Shown: positions 40,460-50,463, counted from the stretch's first letter. The stretch: 64,000 nucleotides of DNA from Chryseobacterium sp. YIM B08800 (GCF_026163565.1 NZ_JAPDKN010000022.1:88889-152888); one strand, 5' to 3'. Program-made: numbers and translations. The notes: generated from the sequence alone by a model not told the origin.

Positions 40460-41713
40460 GTGAAAGTTTCAAAATTAGCAGCGAACCTCATAGGTTCAGA
40501 AATTGTAAAAATTGGTAATGAAGTAAATGATTTAAAGGCGAAAGGAGCAGAAATTGCTAATCTTACGATTGGTGATTTGAACTCAAATCTTTACCCGATT
40601 CCTGCAGAATTAAAAGAAGAAATTCAGAAAGCGTATCAGAATAACTTAACCAATTATCCGCCTGCAAACGGATTGTTGTCTTTGAGAAATGAAGTTTCAA
40701 AAGACTTGAAAACAAGATGGAATTTAGATTATTCGGCAAACGATATTTTAATTACAGCAGGTTCAAGACCGTTGATTTATGCAGTGTATAAAACAATCGT
40801 TGACGAAGGAGATAAGGTAATTTATCCTACACCGTCTTGGAACAACAATCATTACGCTTATCTTACTTCTGCAGACGCAATTGAAGTTAAAACAACTCCC
40901 GAAAACAATTTTTTACCAACTGCTGCAGATTTAAAGCCACACTTAAATGGAGCTGTTCTTTTAGCGCTTTGTTCGCCGTTAAATCCTACTGGAACCATGT
41001 TTACAGAAGCTCAGTTAAGAGAAATCTGTGAAATGATCTTGGAAGAAAACGCAAAAAGAGGAGCAGACGAAAAACCGTTATATTTAATGTATGATCAGAT
41101 CTATTCTAATCTTACTTTTGGGGCTAAACACGTAGATCCTGTTTCACTTTTCCCTGAAATGAGAGAATTTACGATCTACATCGAAGGTATTTCTAAATGT
41201 CTTGCAGCAACAGGAGTACGTGTAGGATGGGGATTTGGTCCGGCTCATATCATCGACAAAATGAAAGCTTTGCTAACTCACGTTGGAGCTTGGGCACCAA
41301 AACCAGAACAGGAAGCAACTGCAAAATATTTCCAGAATGCAGAAAATGTAAATACATTTATCAATGATTTTAAAGGTAAATTAGAAGCAAGCTTAAAAGT
41401 TCTTCACAACGGAATTCAGGATTTAAAAGCTAAAGGTTTATCGGTTGAAAGTATCGAACCAATGGGAGCACTTTATCTGACAATCAAATTAGATTATATT
41501 GGAAAAACAAAGCCAGACGGAACAGTAATCGGGAATTCTTCTGATTTGGTTTTCTATTTGATCAATGAAGCAGGAGTGGCTTTAGTTCCTTTCTCTGCAT
41601 TTGGAGAATCGAAGTCTGAGCCTTGGTTCAGAGCTTCTGTTGGAGGTTTAGACATCACCGAGATTGAAACTATGATGCCAAAACTGGAAAATGCTTTAAA
41701 TAATTTAAAGTAA
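40460..41713 (+). CDS. Class I/II PLP-dependent aminotransferase
   Basis: A 417-residue fold-I aminotransferase of the aspartate aminotransferase superfamily. Visible features: NYPPANGLLSLRNEVSKDL, the cofactor-binding ITAGSRPLIYAVYKT, LCSPLNPTGTMFT (about 177-189), YLMYDQIYSNLTFG, and the Schiff-base Lys in IYIEGISKCLAATGVRVGWG. The start is GTG at 40460 with no better ATG in frame. Amino acid specificity cannot be told. Monocistronic, with a strong terminator. Confidence 0.92.
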   Translation: MKVSKLAANLIGSEIVKIGNEVNDLKAKGAEIANLTIGDLNSNLYPIPAELKEEIQKAYQNNLTNYPPANGLLSLRNEVSKDLKTRWNLDYSANDILITAGSRPLIYAVYKTIVDEGDKVIYPTPSWNNNHYAYLTSADAIEVKTTPENNFLPTAADLKPHLNGAVLLALCSPLNPTGTMFTEAQLREICEMILEENAKRGADEKPLYLMYDQIYSNLTFGAKHVDPVSLFPEMREFTIYIEGISKCLAATGVRVGWGFGPAHIIDKMKALLTHVGAWAPKPEQEATAKYFQNAENVNTFINDFKGKLEASLKVLHNGIQDLKAKGLSVESIEPMGALYLTIKLDYIGKTKPDGTVIGNSSDLVFYLINEAGVALVPFSAFGESKSEPWFRASVGGLDITEIETMMPKLENALNNLK

Positions 41714-41740
41714 TCTAAAATATTTTTATAAATTTATACC

Positions 41741-41772
41741 AAGTTGATTCTTATTTTAGAATCAACTTTTTT
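41741..41772 (+). terminator. Aminotransferase terminator
   Basis: AAGTTGATTCT (41741-41751) and its complement (41758-41768), 6-nt loop, then a T run. Confidence 0.92.
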
Positions 41773-41802
41773 TATTATAAATACTTAATAACTGTAACAC
41801 AA

Positions 41803-43137
41803 ATGGATAATGAAAAAAAAGAATCCAACCAGAATGAGTTGGAACAAAATAAGTCACAACAAAACAATAATTCGCCTTCTGATGACTTTTCAGAGTCGCA
41901 AAATTCTGAATCAGAAAATATAATTTCTGAAGATCCGACAAATGAGATTCAGAAAAACCCCATAGAAAATCAACCTAAAGAAAGCCTTCCCGTAACCGAA
42001 AAAAAGAAAAAGAATGGTTATAAGATTGCATTTTTTAGTTTGGGAGGAATTATTCTTTTAGGCGGAGCTTCTTATTTTGGATATCAATATTACAAAAATC
42101 ATCAGGTTGAACCCATCATTGAGAATGTATGTTTAGATACCGATACCAAAATTTACGATGCTTATAAAGATGCTGTAGTAATGGTAAAACACAGATATGC
42201 TTTTGTTGCAAAAATTAAAGGAAAAGAAGTTCAGTTGAATATTCCTGAAGCTTCAGAAGAAACGCTTTTCGGAACGGCATTTTTTGTTGATAAAAAAGGA
42301 AACATGATTTCGAATAGTCATGTTCTTCAACCTTGGAATTCACCTGAAAATATAGATAAAATTAATACCGATGCTTCAAATATTCGAAGAAAAATCGCAT
42401 CAATTCTTACCACAGATATTTCAGAAGACGGCTACGAAACTTTTATTGCATCCAATTGGGGAAATGCGTCTTCAGAATATAATGAAGAAGGAAATTATGA
42501 AGATTCTGAAGGCAATGAAGGTGAAGAATTTATTAACTCAAACGATTCAGTTGTAGATACTGTTGCAAGTTCTGAAGACATTGCTGCTTCAATTCCACAA
42601 AAAGATTACGTTCCTGAAGATCAGATTGAAGTCTACATGAAAACCGTTGATATTTCTGTCGCTTTACATAACTCTGCTGAAGAATGGTTGCCGTGTACTA
42701 TCGAAAAGATTTCAGAAGATCAATCTATTGATTTGGGAGTTTTACAATTAACCACAAAAGAAACACCAAATACAGTAGTAAATATTATTAATCTTGATAA
42801 TGCAGTAACCGATGACCAAACTTTGCGTCCTGGAGAAAAAGCAGTGATGATTGGTTATCCTTTGGGTGAAGATTTGGCACAAACCATTTCAGGAATTAAG
42901 GTACAGTTGTATAACGGACAAATCAGTAAAGAATCTGACGGAACCAAAATTCAGTACAGCGTAACTTCTACACATGGAGCAAGTGGTTCGCCGATCTTTA
43001 ATAATTGTGGACAATTAATTGCCGTCAATTTTAGCGGAGTTGAAAAAGTACAGGGTTATAATTTCGGAATTATTGCCAAGAAAATATACTCTGTATATCC
43101 TGTTATCGCTGGTGAAGCAAAACCAAGTACGGAATAA
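41803..43137 (+). CDS. Membrane-anchored trypsin-like serine protease
   Basis: A 444-residue protein. The first 70 residues are polar, acidic and probably disordered. One membrane span follows (IAFFSLGGIILLGGASYFGY, about 77-96), then a trypsin-like domain: catalytic His in FVDKKGNMISNSHVLQPW, Asp in IDLGVLQL, and Ser in THGASGSPIFNNCG with the following LIAVNFSGVE. An acidic insert sits at about 205-265. A DegP-like PDZ is not seen. It likely acts in the periplasm tethered to the inner membrane. Substrate unknown. Confidence 0.87.
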   Translation: MDNEKKESNQNELEQNKSQQNNNSPSDDFSESQNSESENIISEDPTNEIQKNPIENQPKESLPVTEKKKKNGYKIAFFSLGGIILLGGASYFGYQYYKNHQVEPIIENVCLDTDTKIYDAYKDAVVMVKHRYAFVAKIKGKEVQLNIPEASEETLFGTAFFVDKKGNMISNSHVLQPWNSPENIDKINTDASNIRRKIASILTTDISEDGYETFIASNWGNASSEYNEEGNYEDSEGNEGEEFINSNDSVVDTVASSEDIAASIPQKDYVPEDQIEVYMKTVDISVALHNSAEEWLPCTIEKISEDQSIDLGVLQLTTKETPNTVVNIINLDNAVTDDQTLRPGEKAVMIGYPLGEDLAQTISGIKVQLYNGQISKESDGTKIQYSVTSTHGASGSPIFNNCGQLIAVNFSGVEKVQGYNFGIIAKKIYSVYPVIAGEAKPSTE

Positions 43138-43630
43138 TGATAACTATAAAAAGTGAAATATTTATTTGCTGTTATGAATAACAAAAAAATAGAAAAACAA
43201 TTATTGAGCCTTCATAAAATTACTACATATTTAAGCCACTTATTACACTAGATTATTTACTATCTCCGTTGCTGTGGAAGAGCAAAATCTGTGTAGCAAA
43301 AATATACAACACGAGGATTGCGCTCCGTAGGAGCGCTACCTTTGTTAAATTGAATTAGCAATATTATTAGAATTTTAAAAAAAACATTACGACAAATAAT
43401 CAATAATTTAGTACATGACATTTATTTCAACCGCAAAAGAATTTAAAAAAATATTAGGGATTAAGTTATTCAAAAGTCTATAAAACAATTAATAACTCAG
43501 TCTTTGTTAGATTTTGTAACCTTTTGTACTTCTTTTTTCAATCATTTCTTTTGAGTCTTTTGCGGTGAAATATTATTAATAATAAAAATTAATTTAAACC
43601 AATTTATGATAACAAAAACCCAAATATCAG
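43138..43630. other. Intergenic region, 493 bp, with palindromes
   Basis: No gene is visible. A 7-bp GC-rich hairpin GCGCTCC-gta-GGAGCGC (43320-43336) directly precedes TACCTTTG (43337-43344), a match to the -7 consensus. A second inverted repeat (43425-43440 with 43556-43570, TTTCAACCGCAAAAGA type, one bulge) encloses 115 bp. The rest is AT-rich spacer. Confidence 0.55.
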
Positions 43631-46471
43631 ATGAAAAAAATAAATAGTTTAATTGCAACTTTGCTTTTCAGCGTTGCACTTGCGCAAATTCCAACATTGG
43701 AAATTGACAACCAGAAAAAGCATCCTGTCATTCTTCAGGAGGTTAAAATTGATACCAAAATTTTAGGAAATCTTGCTACAACAACGGCTACTTATACTTT
43801 TTATAATCCAAGCAACAGAATTCTGGAGGGGAAGCTCACTTTTCCGCTTCCGGAAGGTGTTTCAGTAAGTGGTTACGCTTTGGATATCAACGGAAAACTC
43901 AGAAATGCAGTTCCTGTCCCCAAAGAAAGAGCCAAGGAAGTTTTTGAAAGTATTGAGAGAAGAAACGTAGATCCTGGAATTATTGAAAAAGTAGAAGGAA
44001 ATAATTTCAGAACGAGAATTTATCCTATTCCACAAAACGGTAGCCGAACCATTCAGATTACTTATCATCAGGAACTGAAAAATAATAATTCCGATTATCA
44101 ATATTTTTTAAGCTTTGCGAATGCAACGACAATTTCGAAATTTAATCTGAAAGTCTGGATCAGTGAAACAGCAACTGTTCCAAAAATTTTAGAAAATCCT
44201 GATGGGAGTTTTGCTTTTCAGAAACAGGGAAACCAGTGGATTGCAGAGATCGCTAAATCTGATTTTACACCTAATGAAAGTTTAAAAGTTACGATTCCTA
44301 AAAACCAAAATTCATCGAATGTTATTTTGCAGAAAGCTTCGGGAGACAAATTTTATTTTGCTGCGAATGTAGGATTGGATCTTCCTGTAAAAGAAAAACC
44401 AAGATCTCAAAAAATTGCGATTATTTGGGACAATTCTTTCAGTGGATCCAAAAGAAACCGAGATAAAGAACTTGATTTTTTGAGTGCCTATTTTGCAGAT
44501 AATAAAAACGTTTCCGTTTCTTTTTCTTTACTGAACAATACTTTTGAAAAAGCTGAAGAGTTCAATATTTCTCAGGGAAACTGGAGCGAACTGAAAGCTA
44601 GAATTTTAAATTTAAAATATGATGGCGGAACCGATTTCGGAGCATTAAAAGAGCTTAATGGAGTAGAAGAATATCTTTTATTTTCAGATGGAATTTCCAA
44701 TTTTGGAGATTTAATGATGAAGTTTAAAAAGCCTTTAAACAGTATTTCAAGCACACCAACTTCAGATTTTAATTTGCTTAAATTATTGGCGAATCAATCT
44801 GGTGGGAATTTTATTAATTTAAATGAATTGGATACGCAATCAGCTTTAAAAACATACAAAAAATTACCTATTCGTTTTTTAGGATTTAAAGAAAATCCAA
44901 ATATGCAGGAATTATTTCCAAATATCGGTTCGGTAATCAGCGAGCCTGTCAATATTTTTGGAATTACATCAGGAAATGCTGGAAAATTAACCGTTGTTTT
45001 TTCAGTAGGAAATGAAAAATTTGAAATACCAGTTGATTTTTCAAATGCACAACAGTTGGAAAACTGGCAGATCGCTCAGTTTTGGGCTCAGAAAAAAATA
45101 AATGAATTAGAATTAAATTCCACTCAAAATCGAAATGAAATTAAAAACATCAGTGAGCAATTCGGGGTTGTAAGTAAAAACACAAGTTTGATTGTTTTGG
45201 ATGATATTAATGATTACGTACGCTATAAAATTACGCCACCACAGGAATTATTGGCTGACTATCAGAAAATTATTTCTCAAAACAAAGGAAGAGCTTTAGA
45301 ACAGAGAAAAAATCTTTTATCTAAAGCTTTTGATAAAACCCGAGAACTAAAAACATGGTGGAATACAGAGTTTAAGCCTGTAGAAAAAAAGGAATATCCG
45401 AGAGTTTCTAATCAAGCTCAGAAAGAAGGATTCTTGAATGCACTTCAAGGTGAAGCTGCTGGAATTTCGGTTTCGAGAAATGCAGATATGGCAATCGAAG
45501 TTTCTGATGAAGCTACAATGAGAAAAAGATCTGAATCTACAGGAAAAATCACTTTAGTAGATGTAGAAAGTACAGAAGAATATATGAAAGATTTCCAAAA
45601 TTTACAGTCTGCAGAAGTGATTTATCAGAAATATTTAGAAAATCGCTCAAAACATGAAAAACAGGTTTCATATTATTTTGATATTTCCAAATTACTGTTC
45701 AAAAAAGGTGACAAAGCACTTTCACTAAAAGTTTTAAGCACATTAGCAGAGCTGGATCTGGAAAATGAAGAGTTGTACAAAACCATTTATTATCTGTTAA
45801 AACAAAGAGGTCATTACGATAAAGAACTTTGGATTACGCAGAAAATCCTTGAATGGCGACCTTTCGATGCGCAAAGCCACAGAGATTATGCATTAGCTTT
45901 GGTCGATAACAAAAAACCGCAGGAAGCTTTAAATATTTATAAATCTTTGCTGTATCAGGAATTTACAGACGAAATTTCAATGCGTGATAACGGAATTGAA
46001 GAAATTCTCATTATGGAAATCAACAATATTTTAAAGCTAAATAAAAATGTTGACGGAAGTAAAATCGATGATCGCCTGAAAGCGGATTTGCCTGTAGATA
46101 TTCGTGTCGTGATCAATTGGAATAAAGACAATACAGACATCGATCTTTGGGTAACCGATCCAAAAGGCGAGGATTGTTCTTATCAACATAAGTCTACAGC
46201 AATTGGTGGAAGAATCAGTAATGATTTTACGCAAGGTTTTGGGCCAGAACAGTTTTTGCTGAAAAAAGCAGTGAAAGGAAAATATAAAATCAAAACCAAC
46301 TTCTTTGGCGAAAGACAGAATATTCTTTCCGGGCCAACAACGGTGATGGCGGAAGTTTATCTTTATTATTCTGATGGAAGACAGGAAAGAAAGATTGCAG
46401 TTTTCCAAAGCCAGAAAGAAAATAAAAAAGAAAACGATAGCAAAATTCTGATTGGAGAATTTGAGTTTTAA
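43631..46471 (+). CDS. VIT domain / von Willebrand-like / TPR / DUF2135 exported protein
   Basis: A 946-residue exported protein (signal peptide to about residue 18, SLIATLLFSVALAQ). A VIT (inter-alpha-trypsin) domain spans about 25-150: TATYTFYNPSNRILEGKLTF, VPKERAKEVFESIERRNVDP and NNFRTRIYPIPQNGSRTI. A VWA-like region follows (IAIIWDNSFSGSKRNRDKEL) with a degenerate metal site, then TPR-like helices at about 660-800. A DUF2135 domain ends the protein (VVINWNKDNTDIDLWVTDPK, GPEQFLLKKAVKGKYKI). DUF2135 also occurs in YfaP-like proteins. Probably periplasmic or surface; role unknown. Confidence 0.87.
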   Translation: MKKINSLIATLLFSVALAQIPTLEIDNQKKHPVILQEVKIDTKILGNLATTTATYTFYNPSNRILEGKLTFPLPEGVSVSGYALDINGKLRNAVPVPKERAKEVFESIERRNVDPGIIEKVEGNNFRTRIYPIPQNGSRTIQITYHQELKNNNSDYQYFLSFANATTISKFNLKVWISETATVPKILENPDGSFAFQKQGNQWIAEIAKSDFTPNESLKVTIPKNQNSSNVILQKASGDKFYFAANVGLDLPVKEKPRSQKIAIIWDNSFSGSKRNRDKELDFLSAYFADNKNVSVSFSLLNNTFEKAEEFNISQGNWSELKARILNLKYDGGTDFGALKELNGVEEYLLFSDGISNFGDLMMKFKKPLNSISSTPTSDFNLLKLLANQSGGNFINLNELDTQSALKTYKKLPIRFLGFKENPNMQELFPNIGSVISEPVNIFGITSGNAGKLTVVFSVGNEKFEIPVDFSNAQQLENWQIAQFWAQKKINELELNSTQNRNEIKNISEQFGVVSKNTSLIVLDDINDYVRYKITPPQELLADYQKIISQNKGRALEQRKNLLSKAFDKTRELKTWWNTEFKPVEKKEYPRVSNQAQKEGFLNALQGEAAGISVSRNADMAIEVSDEATMRKRSESTGKITLVDVESTEEYMKDFQNLQSAEVIYQKYLENRSKHEKQVSYYFDISKLLFKKGDKALSLKVLSTLAELDLENEELYKTIYYLLKQRGHYDKELWITQKILEWRPFDAQSHRDYALALVDNKKPQEALNIYKSLLYQEFTDEISMRDNGIEEILIMEINNILKLNKNVDGSKIDDRLKADLPVDIRVVINWNKDNTDIDLWVTDPKGEDCSYQHKSTAIGGRISNDFTQGFGPEQFLLKKAVKGKYKIKTNFFGERQNILSGPTTVMAEVYLYYSDGRQERKIAVFQSQKENKKENDSKILIGEFEF

Positions 46472-46487
46472 GAAAAATCACATAAAT

Positions 46488-46515
46488 TGCCGAAGGTTTG
46501 TACTTCGGCATTTTT
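46488..46515 (+). terminator. Terminator of the VIT/DUF2135 gene
   Basis: TGCCGAAG (46488-46495) and CTTCGGCA (46503-46510) with a 7-nt loop, then five T. Confidence 0.92.
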
Positions 46516-46542
46516 ATTTTTAAAACTTGTTTAAACTTTTTA

Positions 46543-46711
46543 TTTAACCACAAAAGAGGCAAAAGATTTAGGTATTTCTATTTAAAGTTGATGAGTATAA
46601 AGAAAAAAGTTCACAAAAACCTTTAAAAATCTTTGATTTTTTATTCTTTTGAGAACTTTGATTATCTAATAATAGCTTTATCAATAGTCTTTTGTTACTT
46701 TTGTGGTTAAA
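46543..46711. repeat. 169-bp element with 24-bp terminal inverted repeats
   Basis: Left end 46543-46566 begins TTTAACCACAAAAG; right end 46688-46711 is its inverse, with 14 perfect outer pairs and about 20 of 24 matches overall. The interior is AT-rich without a gene. The layout is like a small MITE, but no target duplication is obvious. Confidence 0.65.
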
Positions 46712-46762
46712 CTTCAAATTAGTTTACAGCCTTTTAGTCATGTTTTTTAGATAGATTAATTT

Positions 46763-46844
46763 GGGCAGCTATTTCCGCCTTCCACTCCCGCTTTTTTGCC
46801 TTCACTTCGTTACGGCAAAAAGAGCTCCGTTCAAGTCGGGCTGC
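46763..46844. repeat. GC-rich structured repeat-like block
   Basis: In an AT-rich genome this 82-bp block is clearly GC-richer. GCAGC (46765-46769) pairs with GCTGC (46840-46844) and TTTTTTGCC (46792-46800) with GGCAAAAA (46814-46821). I recall similar blocks scattered in Chryseobacterium genomes; this is from memory and would need a search. No gene is present. Confidence 0.5.
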
Positions 46845-46890
46845 AAAGCAATTCGCTGTTGTACAACTGAATGATATTTAAAATTAATCA

Positions 46891-47487
46891 ATGAAATTTC
46901 CAAAAAAAACTTTTATTGAAACAAAATGGTTAAGTTATTTCACTTTAGCGATTATCGTTTTGGTCATTTTGAGTGTTTGGCTTTCAGGAACAAATTCTCA
47001 CCGGTCTTTATTTCAAAATTCTATTGTCTCAACATCTATTTTAGCCGGAGCTTTTTTTATTTTTATCAGTTCAGGATTATATTTTGGCTTAAAACTCAAA
47101 GATAATATCGGACATATTTTACATAAAGAAAGAATACAGAAATATGTAGATAAAACTCCTAAAATTGATGGTTTAGACTTAGATATTCCTGATTTGGGTG
47201 ATGCAGAAGGATGTGGAGGAGTAATACTTTCAGTTATTCTTTGGGTTTTATTTACTGTCGTTTTTGTTTTTCTATTATATTTTTTAGGAATTTTCTTTTG
47301 GGCAACGATTTTATTTTTTGTGGCCATGTTATATTGGATTTTTTTCCGAGCTTTACGATTGGTATTTAAAAATTCAAGAAAATGCAAAGGTGATTTGCTG
47401 AAAAGTTTTGCATTTGGATTTTTTTATTCGTTTCTGTATATCTCGTGGATTTACGGAATCATCTTTTTAGTTAATTATTTAAGCTAA
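46891..47487 (+). CDS. Four-span membrane protein of unknown function
   Basis: A 198-residue protein with about four hydrophobic segments (residues 14-33, 46-66, 108-150 containing two, and 170-195). A short acidic loop, PKIDGLDLDIPDLGDAEGCG, precedes the third span. No catalytic motif or family is recognisable. It starts just after a repeat-rich gap and ends 33 bp before kdsB, so it may be cotranscribed with it. Function unknown. Confidence 0.75.
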   Translation: MKFPKKTFIETKWLSYFTLAIIVLVILSVWLSGTNSHRSLFQNSIVSTSILAGAFFIFISSGLYFGLKLKDNIGHILHKERIQKYVDKTPKIDGLDLDIPDLGDAEGCGGVILSVILWVLFTVVFVFLLYFLGIFFWATILFFVAMLYWIFFRALRLVFKNSRKCKGDLLKSFAFGFFYSFLYISWIYGIIFLVNYLS

Positions 47488-47520
47488 AAATAAACTTTTA
47501 AAAATTTATATTTAAATAAA

Positions 47521-48243
47521 ATGAAAATTATCGCTGTTATTCCTGCGCGTTATGAAGCCAGCCGTTTTCCCGCAAAGCTGATGCAGATCTTGGGTGAAAA
47601 AACAGTCATTACAACAACCTATCAAAACGTTGTAGAAACCGGACTTTTTGATGAAGTTTTTGTAGCAACAGATTCTGAAATCATCTTTAATGAAATTCAA
47701 AATCACGGCGGAAAAGCTGTAATGACAGGACAACACGAAACAGGAAGCGACAGAATTGCTGAAGCGGTACAAAATATCGATTGCGATATTGTCATCAACG
47801 TTCAGGGCGACGAACCATTTTTAAAATTAGAACCTTTGAAACAGTTAATTGAAGTTTTTAAAGAAGATGAAAATCAGGAAATTTCTTTGGCTTCATTAAA
47901 AATAAAACTTCATGAAAAAGAAGAAATAGAAAACCCGAATAATGTAAAAGTGATTACCGATAACAATGGTTTTGCATTGTATTTCAGTCGTTCTGTAATT
48001 CCTTTTCACAGGGAAATTTCTTATGATGTTGATTACTTCAAACACATCGGAGTTTATGCTTTCAGAAAACACGCTTTGCTTCAATTCTCAAAATTAGAAA
48101 TGAAACCTTTGGAAATTTCAGAAAAAATAGAGTGCATCCGTTATCTGGAATATGGAATGAAAATCAAATTAATAGAAACCAATTTCATCGGAGTCGGAAT
48201 CGATACACCGGAAGATTTAGAAAAAGCTAGAAAGCTAATTTGA
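47521..48243 (+). CDS. kdsB: 3-deoxy-manno-octulosonate cytidylyltransferase
   Basis: KdsB makes CMP-Kdo for lipopolysaccharide inner core. The 240-residue protein begins [20 protein letters not shown], contains [25 protein letters not shown] and [11 protein letters not shown], and the Kdo-binding region [12 protein letters not shown] and [15 protein letters not shown]. All motifs are intact and the length is standard. Confidence 0.97.
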   Translation: MKIIAVIPARYEASRFPAKLMQILGEKTVITTTYQNVVETGLFDEVFVATDSEIIFNEIQNHGGKAVMTGQHETGSDRIAEAVQNIDCDIVINVQGDEPFLKLEPLKQLIEVFKEDENQEISLASLKIKLHEKEEIENPNNVKVITDNNGFALYFSRSVIPFHREISYDVDYFKHIGVYAFRKHALLQFSKLEMKPLEISEKIECIRYLEYGMKIKLIETNFIGVGIDTPEDLEKARKLI

Positions 48244-48331
48244 AAATGTATTAATTAGATCATTTGAAAATTGATGTCAGTTTTGCATTTCCAAATTGCC
48301 TCATTTTCAAATTTTCAAATTAAAAAAGCCT

Positions 48332-48339
48332 TATATTTG
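48332..48339 (+). promoter_or_regulatory. -7 box of the LolA-like gene
   Basis: TATATTTG, 18 bp before the start codon. Tandem TTTTCAAA units precede it at about 48302-48320. Confidence 0.5.
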
Positions 48340-48357
48340 ATTTTATAAATTGATTTA

Positions 48358-49020
48358 ATGAAGAAATTACTCATCGTTTTCGTCCTGATTATTTCGCAAT
48401 TATCTTTTGCTCAGACTGCTAAGGAAATTATAGATAAAAACATAGAATTATCGGGAGGATTAACTAATTGGAAACTTTTAAATTCAGTATTACTTCAGGG
48501 AAAAGTAATTTTAGGAATTAAAGACGAATATCCTATTAAAATATATCAGCAAAGACCTAATTTAACCAAAACTATCATCACAATCGGCAACAAAGAAACT
48601 GCGATTGAAGGGTATGATGGTTCTAAAGGATATGCGATGAACTATGCAACCAATAAAATTCAGGAGTATAAAGAATACGTTCCGGAAAGTTTTGATAATG
48701 ATTTTATCGATTGGGAAAACAAAGGCTTTGAAGCAAAATATCTAGGTAAAGAAAAAGTAGGAGAGATCTATTGCCACAAAGTAGAACTGACGAAAAATGT
48801 GAACAAAAACTACTATTATTTCGATACAAAATCGTTCATGCTTTTAAAAGAAATAAAAAAAGATGAAACTTTAACGTATTCAGATTACAAAAAGGTAGGG
48901 AATTTGATGATGCCATTCAGATTAGAATCATCGAGCGCTAAGAAAGACGGCGATTATGTGATGCTTCTCAACAAAGTGGAAATCAACAAAGTATTTCCTG
49001 CAAACAGTTTTAAATTTTAA
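48358..49020 (+). CDS. LolA/outer-membrane-lipoprotein-sorting-like exported protein
   Basis: A 220-residue protein with signal peptide (KKLLIVFVLIISQLSFAQ). The mature part has the LolA-like half-barrel flow: AKEIIDKNIELSGGLTNWKL, KIYQQRPNLTKTIITIGNKE, IEGYDGSKGYAMNY and VGEIYCHKVELTKN, ending with SDYKKVGNLMMPFRLESSSA. Many Bacteroidota proteins of this fold are not true lipoprotein carriers; periplasmic lipid or lipoprotein binding is the best guess. It is followed after 15 bp by glutathione peroxidase. Confidence 0.7.
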   Translation: MKKLLIVFVLIISQLSFAQTAKEIIDKNIELSGGLTNWKLLNSVLLQGKVILGIKDEYPIKIYQQRPNLTKTIITIGNKETAIEGYDGSKGYAMNYATNKIQEYKEYVPESFDNDFIDWENKGFEAKYLGKEKVGEIYCHKVELTKNVNKNYYYFDTKSFMLLKEIKKDETLTYSDYKKVGNLMMPFRLESSSAKKDGDYVMLLNKVEINKVFPANSFKF

Positions 49021-49035
49021 AATAAATATCTCAAA

Positions 49036-49614
49036 ATGAAAAAGTTTTTTATAGTGCTTATTTCTTTTATGGCATTTTCTAATAGTTGTGCTCAGAAAAA
49101 AAGCGAAGTTTCTAAAGTAAAAACCAAACAAGCTATGTCACAAACAATATACGATTACAAAGTAGATGCTCTTGAAGAAGGCAAAACAATCAATTTTGCA
49201 GATTTTAAAGGAAAGAAAATTCTTGTTGTAAATACTGCTTCGGAATGCGGATTTACACCTCAATATGCAGATTTGGAAAAACTTTCTAAAGAATACGGCG
49301 ATAAATTAGTCGTTGTTGGTTTCCCGGCAAATAATTTTGGTGGACAAGAACCTGGAACGAATGTTGAAATCGGTGCTTTTTGCCAAAAAAATTATGGAGT
49401 TACTTTTCCTTTAGCAGCTAAAGTTTCTGTAAAAGGTGACGATACTGCTCCAATTTTTAAATATCTTACAGAAAAACAATTAAATGGAGTAAAAGACACC
49501 GAAGTGAAATGGAACTTTACGAAGTTTTTAATTGACGAAAACGGTAAGCTTATCGATAGTTTTGTAAGCAAAGTAAAACCTACGGATGAGGAGATTACTA
49601 AATATTTGAAATAA
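49036..49614 (+). CDS. Glutathione peroxidase-family thiol peroxidase, lipoprotein
   Basis: A 192-residue peroxidase with a lipoprotein-type signal (KKFFIVLISFMAFSNSCAQ). The active-site block NTASECGFTPQY carries the peroxidatic Cys (about residue 75), with Gln/Asn in FPANNFGGQEPG and Trp in EVKWNFTKFLIDENG, giving the Cys-Gln-Trp-Asn set. Bacterial members mostly use thioredoxin rather than glutathione. It probably detoxifies peroxides in the periplasm. Cotranscribed with the LolA-like gene. Confidence 0.93.
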   Translation: MKKFFIVLISFMAFSNSCAQKKSEVSKVKTKQAMSQTIYDYKVDALEEGKTINFADFKGKKILVVNTASECGFTPQYADLEKLSKEYGDKLVVVGFPANNFGGQEPGTNVEIGAFCQKNYGVTFPLAAKVSVKGDDTAPIFKYLTEKQLNGVKDTEVKWNFTKFLIDENGKLIDSFVSKVKPTDEEITKYLK

Positions 49615-49633
49615 TTCTCAAATTATATTTTTA

Positions 49634-49661
49634 AAGCGGATTTTTTTAATCCGCTTTTTTT
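49634..49661 (+). terminator. Glutathione peroxidase terminator
   Basis: AAGCGGATT (49634-49642) and AATCCGCTT (49648-49656), 5-nt loop, then T run. The next gene starts 16 bp later. Confidence 0.88.
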
Positions 49662-49671
49662 ATTTTTGAGC

Positions 49672-50463
49672 ATGAATAAAATTTTTACCATCTTACTTTT
49701 AATTGTATCAGTCAATGTTTTTTCACAAGGATATTTTTCTGGTAATATTAATTATTGTACTCCTCAAAATGAAAATTCTAAGAAAAGATTTGATGCGGTT
49801 ATAAAGGCTCTTCAGTTTCCCAATCTTTATGATAAAGCTACTCGTGCTATAGTTGATGTGACAGCAAAAGATCCTACATATTGTGATGCATTTTTTATGG
49901 CAGGATATTTATTCCGACTTCAAGAAAAGCATAAGGAAGCTCTTGCATACTATTATGTTGCAGATAGTTTGGCTCAAAATAAATCCTTAGAATTTAAACA
50001 AAATCTGGCAATTGAGTTTATGGTATTTGGAGCTGCCGATGAAGCCCGTAAAAAATATGAAGAAATGGCTAAATATTTCCCGACAAATCCGGAAGGGTTT
50101 TATGGAATTGGGAACACAGCTATTGTTTTGGGAGATTATGATACAGGATTAAAAAATCTAAAAATTGCAGAAGATTTATATAAAAAAGAAGGTGGAGTAA
50201 AAAAAGATGTGAAATACATGTATGGTATTTTGTATGCTCTGAAGGAAGATTATAAATCTAGCCTGCCATATTTAGAAGAAGTTTATTCACAGTATAAAAA
50301 AGATGATGGATATTTAGCGCTTTATGCTCTTTCTATGCTTAAAAATGCAAAAGAAAATAATGATGCATCTTTAGAAAAGAAAGCAAGAAAAGTTTATGAT
50401 AAAATAAAGGACAGCAAAAATATTGATACCCAAATAAGCAATAAATTAAAGGCTAATTTTTAA
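49672..50463 (+). CDS. Exported TPR protein
   Basis: From ATG 49672 the protein has 263 residues with a signal peptide (NKIFTILLLIVSVNVFSQ). The mature part is a series of tetratricopeptide-like helices, e.g. DAFFMAGYLFRLQEKHKEAL, FYGIGNTAIVLGDYDTGLKN, YGILYALKEDYKSSLPYLEE. An N-terminal GYFSGNINYCTPQNE contains a lone Cys. It likely serves as a periplasmic scaffold; partners unknown. Convergent with the Lrp gene. Confidence 0.83.
   Translation: MNKIFTILLLIVSVNVFSQGYFSGNINYCTPQNENSKKRFDAVIKALQFPNLYDKATRAIVDVTAKDPTYCDAFFMAGYLFRLQEKHKEALAYYYVADSLAQNKSLEFKQNLAIEFMVFGAADEARKKYEEMAKYFPTNPEGFYGIGNTAIVLGDYDTGLKNLKIAEDLYKKEGGVKKDVKYMYGILYALKEDYKSSLPYLEEVYSQYKKDDGYLALYALSMLKNAKENNDASLEKKARKVYDKIKDSKNIDTQISNKLKANF

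Noticed and set aside
46037..46562. Antisense frames of 90-123 codons over the end of the VIT/DUF2135 gene
   Set aside because: The sense strand encodes an intact DUF2135 domain with a terminator; the antisense frames show no motif or promoter.
46543..46711. Intact insertion sequence
   Set aside because: Inverted ends exist but the interior has no transposase frame and no clear target duplication.
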